64,000 nt of DNA from Emticicia sp037153985 (GTDB lineage Bacteria > Bacteroidota > Bacteroidia > Cytophagales > Spirosomataceae). Both the position numbers and the translations under genes were made by a program. The DNA lies in the NCBI RefSeq assembly GCF_037153985.1, contig NZ_JBBAYI010000001.1, forward strand, positions 248,001-312,000, read 5' to 3'. The first letter of the stretch is position 1. Every line of letters starts with the position of its first letter. Below are positions 60,556 through 64,000 of the stretch, piece by piece. The notes beneath the pieces were generated by a model, which was not told where the DNA came from, did no database searches, and saw only the letters and a program-made list of their open reading frames with translations.

Positions 60556-60617
60556 AACCTTCTGGTTAAATTTGCGAATCACTACAAGCACAAATTTTTA
60601 CCAGAAGGTTTTTTTAT
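60556..60617 (+). terminator. Intrinsic terminator of the suf operon
   Basis: AACCTTCTGGT plus AAATTTG pairs with CAAATTT plus ACCAGAAGGTT (a small internal asymmetry at the middle), followed by TTTTTTT. It ends the sufC-ridA-sufD unit. Confidence 0.85.
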
Positions 60618-60760
60618 GTATACAATATTATCAAAAACTAAGTATCCAAGCTATTTAACAAACTCATCCACAAAAGCCTAAACACACCCATCATCTTGCT
60701 CGCTCTCTAAAAACATATTCCAAGAAACTGGCATTGGATAATTTGACTAGCCTACTTTGT

Positions 60761-63049
60761 TTATTCTACAATTCTTAATTTAGCAAAACTTAGTAATAAG
60801 GTTTTTTCCCCTTGACCTTCAAAAAAGATGGTAGCTTTACGGTCAGTACCATTTATATCCATTCTTTTGACCGTTCCAAAACCAAATTTAGGATGTTCCA
60901 CCTTATTACCTTCCTTAAGGTTACTGGTATCGCTTGGTACAAAATCAGAAGAAGGCGTATGAGGTGCTGCAACAGCTTTTTGTACGGGTTTAAGGTTAGA
61001 AATAATGCTCTCCTTTTTTGCAAACGATAGCGTCGATGTAGCAGGTCGGTCGCTTCTCATTTCGGTGTCTCCGTATGAAACCACACGACTTTTCGACATC
61101 TGAAGGAATTTCTTGTCAATTTCTTCCAGAAAACGGCTTGGTTCACAATAGTTAAGCCGTCCGTAATTGTAGCGGGTTTCGGCATAACTTAAAGTTAATT
61201 TTTGTTCGGCTCTTGTAATGGCTACATAAAACAATCGACGTTCCTCTTCAAGGTCGCTACGGTTTTGCAGCATCATTTGTGAGGGAAACAGGTTTTCTTC
61301 CAGCCCTACAATGTACACATATTTAAATTCCAGCCCTTTTGCGCCGTGTATAGTCATAAGAGTAACGCGGTCACTGTCGCCATCTTCATCTTCTTGGTCG
61401 GCCGATGTCATCAAGGTAACTGTCTGCAAAAATGCACTAAGCGATTTCTCTTCGTTTTCAGGGTTATCAACAAACTGTTTGATAGAGTTCAACAACTCCT
61501 GAACGTTTTCATAGCGTGATAAACCTTCAACGGTTTTATCTTCATATAATTCACGCAGAATACCCGAAGTTTTAGCAATGTACGCAGCAACGGTATGGGC
61601 ATCTTTGCCTTCTTCTACCATGATTTTGAAACTTTTAATTAAAGTAGCAAACTCATCAATGGCTTGTCCGGCACGTCCGGCTACAAATTGGTTAATATTA
61701 CTTACTACCTCCCACACTGCCTTGTTGTTTTCGGCGGCTGTTACTACTATTTTGGCAACAGTTGTATCGCCGATGCCTCTTTTGGGGAGATTAATAATAC
61801 GTTTAAAGGCTTCTTCGTCGTTCTGATTTACAGTAAAGCGCAGGTATGCAAGCAGGTCTTTAATTTCTTTCCGTTGGTAGAATGATAACCCCCCGACTAT
61901 TCTATACTTAATATTTATTTTTCTGAGAGCTTCCTCAAATGCTCTCGATTGAGCGTTGGTTCTGTAAAGAATCGAGAAATCGTTGTTTTTTAGGCTCCCA
62001 TTGTTTTTAGCTTCAAATATGCTGGTAGCAATCAGGCGCGCCTCCTCATTGTCGGAAGCAGCTTTTATAACTTCTATTTTAGCTCCTTCTTCGTTGTCTG
62101 TAAAAACGTTTTTTTCGAGTTGTTCTTTATTGCGTGCAATAACCGAGTTGGCCGCATTTACGATTGTTTTAGTAGAACGGTAATTTTGTTCTAGTTTTAC
62201 AACGTGAAGTTCAGGGTAATCAGTTTTGAAATTCAGGATATTCTGGATATTTGCTCCACGGAAAGCATAAATACTTTGTGCGTCGTCGCCCACCACACAA
62301 ATATTCTGATGTACTGACGATAATTTACGGGTAATCAGGTATTGAGATACGTTTGTATCCTGAAACTCATCAACCAACACATGCTTGAATTTATGCTGGT
62401 ATTTATTCAGCACATCAAGGTGGTCACGGAAAAGAACGTTAGTATTAAATAACAAATCGTCAAAATCCATGGCATTAGCCTGAAAACAGCGTAATTGATA
62501 CGTTTTATATAAACGACCGATTTCAGGCATACGAGCAGCTTTATCGTCTTCTATATAAATCGGATTATTGATATAAGCCTCCCACGAAACCAGCGCATTT
62601 TTAGCATTTGAAATCCGGTTCAACACATAGTTAGGGCGGTATACTTTATCATCAAGCCCTAATTCCTTGATAATAGTTCTTATCAACGATTTTGAATCGT
62701 CGGTATCATAAATAGTAAAGTCAGAAGTATAGCCAAGCCTTTTACCTTCAAAACGAAGTATTTTGGCAAAAATCGAGTGGAAAGTCCCCATCCAGAGGTT
62801 TTTAGCATCACTTCCTATAATTTGCCCGATACGATTACGCATTTCGCCGGCAGCCTTATTGGTAAAGGTTAAAGCCAGAATATTAAAAGGGTCAACCCCT
62901 TGCTCAATAAGCCAGGCAATGCGGTAAGTGAGCACGCGGGTTTTACCCGAACCTGCTCCGGCAATAATCATTAAAGGGCCTTCAGGGTGAGTTACAGCTT
63001 CACGTTGTGGCGGGTTAAGTTTGTCTAAGTAATTGTTCTGGTTCTGCAC
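60761..63049 (-). CDS. UvrD/PcrA-type superfamily 1 DNA helicase
   Basis: This 762-residue helicase has all SF1A motifs in order: Walker A AGAGSGKTRV at 30-39, LALTFTNKAAGEM (Ia), VLVDEFQDTN (II), VGDDAQSIYAFRGA (III), LEQNYRST (IV), VTLMTIHGAKGLEF (V) and EERRLFYVAITRA (VI). The C-terminal VEHPKFGFGTVKRMDINGTDRKATIFFEGQGEKTLLLSFAKL is the Tudor-like domain of PcrA, which binds RNA polymerase. It should act in DNA repair, replication conflict resolution and removal of RecA filaments. It is a single gene with a promoter element just upstream. Confidence 0.96.
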   Translation of the reverse strand: MQNQNNYLDKLNPPQREAVTHPEGPLMIIAGAGSGKTRVLTYRIAWLIEQGVDPFNILALTFTNKAAGEMRNRIGQIIGSDAKNLWMGTFHSIFAKILRFEGKRLGYTSDFTIYDTDDSKSLIRTIIKELGLDDKVYRPNYVLNRISNAKNALVSWEAYINNPIYIEDDKAARMPEIGRLYKTYQLRCFQANAMDFDDLLFNTNVLFRDHLDVLNKYQHKFKHVLVDEFQDTNVSQYLITRKLSSVHQNICVVGDDAQSIYAFRGANIQNILNFKTDYPELHVVKLEQNYRSTKTIVNAANSVIARNKEQLEKNVFTDNEEGAKIEVIKAASDNEEARLIATSIFEAKNNGSLKNNDFSILYRTNAQSRAFEEALRKINIKYRIVGGLSFYQRKEIKDLLAYLRFTVNQNDEEAFKRIINLPKRGIGDTTVAKIVVTAAENNKAVWEVVSNINQFVAGRAGQAIDEFATLIKSFKIMVEEGKDAHTVAAYIAKTSGILRELYEDKTVEGLSRYENVQELLNSIKQFVDNPENEEKSLSAFLQTVTLMTSADQEDEDGDSDRVTLMTIHGAKGLEFKYVYIVGLEENLFPSQMMLQNRSDLEEERRLFYVAITRAEQKLTLSYAETRYNYGRLNYCEPSRFLEEIDKKFLQMSKSRVVSYGDTEMRSDRPATSTLSFAKKESIISNLKPVQKAVAAPHTPSSDFVPSDTSNLKEGNKVEHPKFGFGTVKRMDINGTDRKATIFFEGQGEKTLLLSFAKLRIVE

Positions 63050-63074
63050 GGAATCACATTCTTTAATTTTAATG

Positions 63075-63082
63075 CAAATATA
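63075..63082 (-). promoter_or_regulatory. Promoter -7 element for the helicase gene
   Basis: The minus strand reads TATATTTG followed by CATT, matching TAnnTTTG, about 26 bases upstream of the start codon. No clear -33 box is at the expected distance. Confidence 0.4.
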
Positions 63083-63374
63083 AATATATCACAGCTATAA
63101 ATCTTTATCAAGTTTTTTCTAAAATTCAGCTAATGCTTTCAATTGGTAAAACAGCCATAAAATTAATAACAACAACTGCCTGATAATAGTGCTAAAAAGA
63201 AAAGATTTCATTGAATAATGCACGCAATAGGCGGGCTATTAGTTAAAATTAGTGGAATAATAACATATTTTTATTTCATAAACGTTTTAGGCAAAAACCT
63301 TAACTAGAAATGCTCGGTTTTGCAGCATATATGCAAAAAACCGAACTACCTTGTTTTTTTCCTTGATAAAAAAC

Positions 63375-63382
63375 TAATTTTG
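63375..63382 (+). promoter_or_regulatory. Promoter -7 element for the GH20 gene
   Basis: TAATTTTG followed by CC matches TAnnTTTG, about 29 bases upstream of the start codon, with a TTG 21 bases further upstream. Confidence 0.45.
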
Positions 63383-63410
63383 CCAAGCAATCAATAAAAC
63401 CTTTGTTAGT

Positions 63411-64000
63411 ATGAAAAAATGGATTGGCTACCTAAGCCTGATAATGCTGAGTTTTTCGGCTCTTGCCCAAAACAAATATGCAATTATTCCTAAACCACTG
63501 GAACTTACCCCTTTAAATGGAGCGTATGTAATTACTGCTCAAACTAAAATTCTTATCCCTAAAAATGCAACCGAAATTAGGCCCTTAGCCGAAATGCTGG
63601 CAGAGCGTATACAGGTTACTTCAGGTGAAGTACTTTCTATTCAGGAAACAGAATTAAATGATAACCTGATTCCCGCTAACAATACAATCGTATTTGCGCC
63701 ACTCAAAGAGCAGGTAATGAACAAAATGCTTGGTGAGGAAGACTACATTCTTAAAGTTAATGCCAAAGGTATTGTATTGGCCGGAGCTACAAGTAAAGGA
63801 GAGTTTTATGCTTTGCAAAGTTTATTACAATTATTGCCTCCACAGATTTTCAGTAGCTCGCTCGAAAAAGGAGTGGACTGGGCAGTGCCGGCTTGTACTA
63901 TTTTCGACCGCCCACGCTATGTGCATCGTGGGAGTATGCTTGATGTAAGCCGCCATTTCTTTCCTGTTTCGTTTATTAAACGTTACATAGACCTGCTTGC
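63411..64000 (+). CDS. GH20 beta-N-acetylhexosaminidase, N-terminal part (3' end outside window)
   Basis: The ATG at 63411 opens a frame to the window edge, 196 complete codons with no stop. A signal peptide (MKKWIGYLSLIMLSFSALAQ) is followed by the GH20b N-terminal domain (YAIIPKPLELTPLNGAYVI, and LAGATSKGEFYALQSLLQLLP). The catalytic-barrel start DRPRYVHRGSMLDVSRHFFPVSFIKRYIDLL is typical of GH20. The enzyme removes terminal GlcNAc or GalNAc from glycans and chitooligosaccharides. The catalytic Asp-Glu pair would lie beyond the window. Confidence 0.93.
   Translation, partial: MKKWIGYLSLIMLSFSALAQNKYAIIPKPLELTPLNGAYVITAQTKILIPKNATEIRPLAEMLAERIQVTSGEVLSIQETELNDNLIPANNTIVFAPLKEQVMNKMLGEEDYILKVNAKGIVLAGATSKGEFYALQSLLQLLPPQIFSSSLEKGVDWAVPACTIFDRPRYVHRGSMLDVSRHFFPVSFIKRYIDLL

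Larger units (their letters stand above)
63050..63410. other. 361-base divergent intergenic region
   Basis: This spacer lies between the minus-strand helicase and the plus-strand GH20 gene. It holds the helicase element at 63075-63082, an inverted repeat TCGGTTTTGCA / TGCAAAAAACCGA at 63314-63344, and TAATTTTG at 63375-63382 facing the GH20 gene. I see no RNA gene or open frame. Confidence 0.55.

Noticed and set aside
63314..63344. Inverted repeat before the GH20 gene as a riboswitch
   Set aside because: The arms differ by two bases in length and lie upstream of the predicted -7 element, so the structure would not be in the mRNA leader. It is at most a protein-binding site.
1..64000. CRISPR arrays, insertion sequences, tRNA, rRNA and prophage
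   Set aside because: No spaced direct repeats of CRISPR type, no transposase, integrase or phage structural proteins, and no cloverleaf-like RNA sequence were recognised in any spacer.

Overview
The window reads as a chromosomal segment of a Bacteroidota bacterium, most likely order Cytophagales. The evidence is an AT-rich composition, TonB-dependent receptors with carboxypeptidase-like N-termini, HmuY-, DUF4249-, GSCFA- and DUF2490-type proteins, LytTR two-component genes, a split transketolase, weak Shine-Dalgarno signals, and repeated copies of the Bacteroidota promoter motif TAnnTTTG. I see no rRNA, tRNA, CRISPR array, insertion sequence or phage gene. Most genes are housekeeping or typical of the lineage.

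Layout. 1-5 kb: the 3' half of acetoacetate-CoA ligase, a thioredoxin-like/DoxX-like pair and an ABC exporter. 5-11 kb: a Tat-exported Gfo/Idh/MocA oxidoreductase, then a heme or iron uptake pair (HmuR-like receptor and HmuY-like lipoprotein) behind a promoter flanked by two matching inverted repeats. 11.5-14.6 kb: a tightly packed ABC-2 type transporter with a TlpA-like thioredoxin. 14.8-21.6 kb: YicC, enolase, an FtsB-like protein, Mrp, and DUF2071, GSCFA and DUF2490 proteins. 21.9-28.5 kb: a LytS/LytTR two-component pair, a TonB receptor with its DUF4249 lipoprotein, and a secreted EEP-family hydrolase. 28.5-34.8 kb: CtlX, an alanine-type aminotransferase, an ECF sigma/anti-sigma/Spy-like operon and the split transketolase. 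35-40.2 kb: DUF1295, Bcp peroxiredoxin, M23 peptidase, an FAH-family protein and an M48 lipoprotein.

40.3-48.2 kb holds a plus-strand run starting from a textbook promoter (SDR, ROK kinase, SIS-domain protein, DUF1080 hydrolase, GNAT, DinB, MetE-like), followed by a GH43-like protein and arginine deiminase on the minus strand. 48.5-57.8 kb is the most interesting part. It contains an NTT/MFS-like membrane protein fused to a HEAT-like region and a cyclic-nucleotide-binding domain, a convergent HD-domain protein, two related sensor kinases, a single-domain response regulator, and a response regulator fused to a class III adenylate cyclase. Together they could form a kinase-to-cAMP signalling neighbourhood, which is an inference. 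58-60.5 kb has sufC-ridA-sufD without sufB or sufS. The window ends with a PcrA/UvrD helicase and the start of a GH20 beta-hexosaminidase.

Several start codons were moved from the longest reading frame to the position that fits the protein family; each entry says so.
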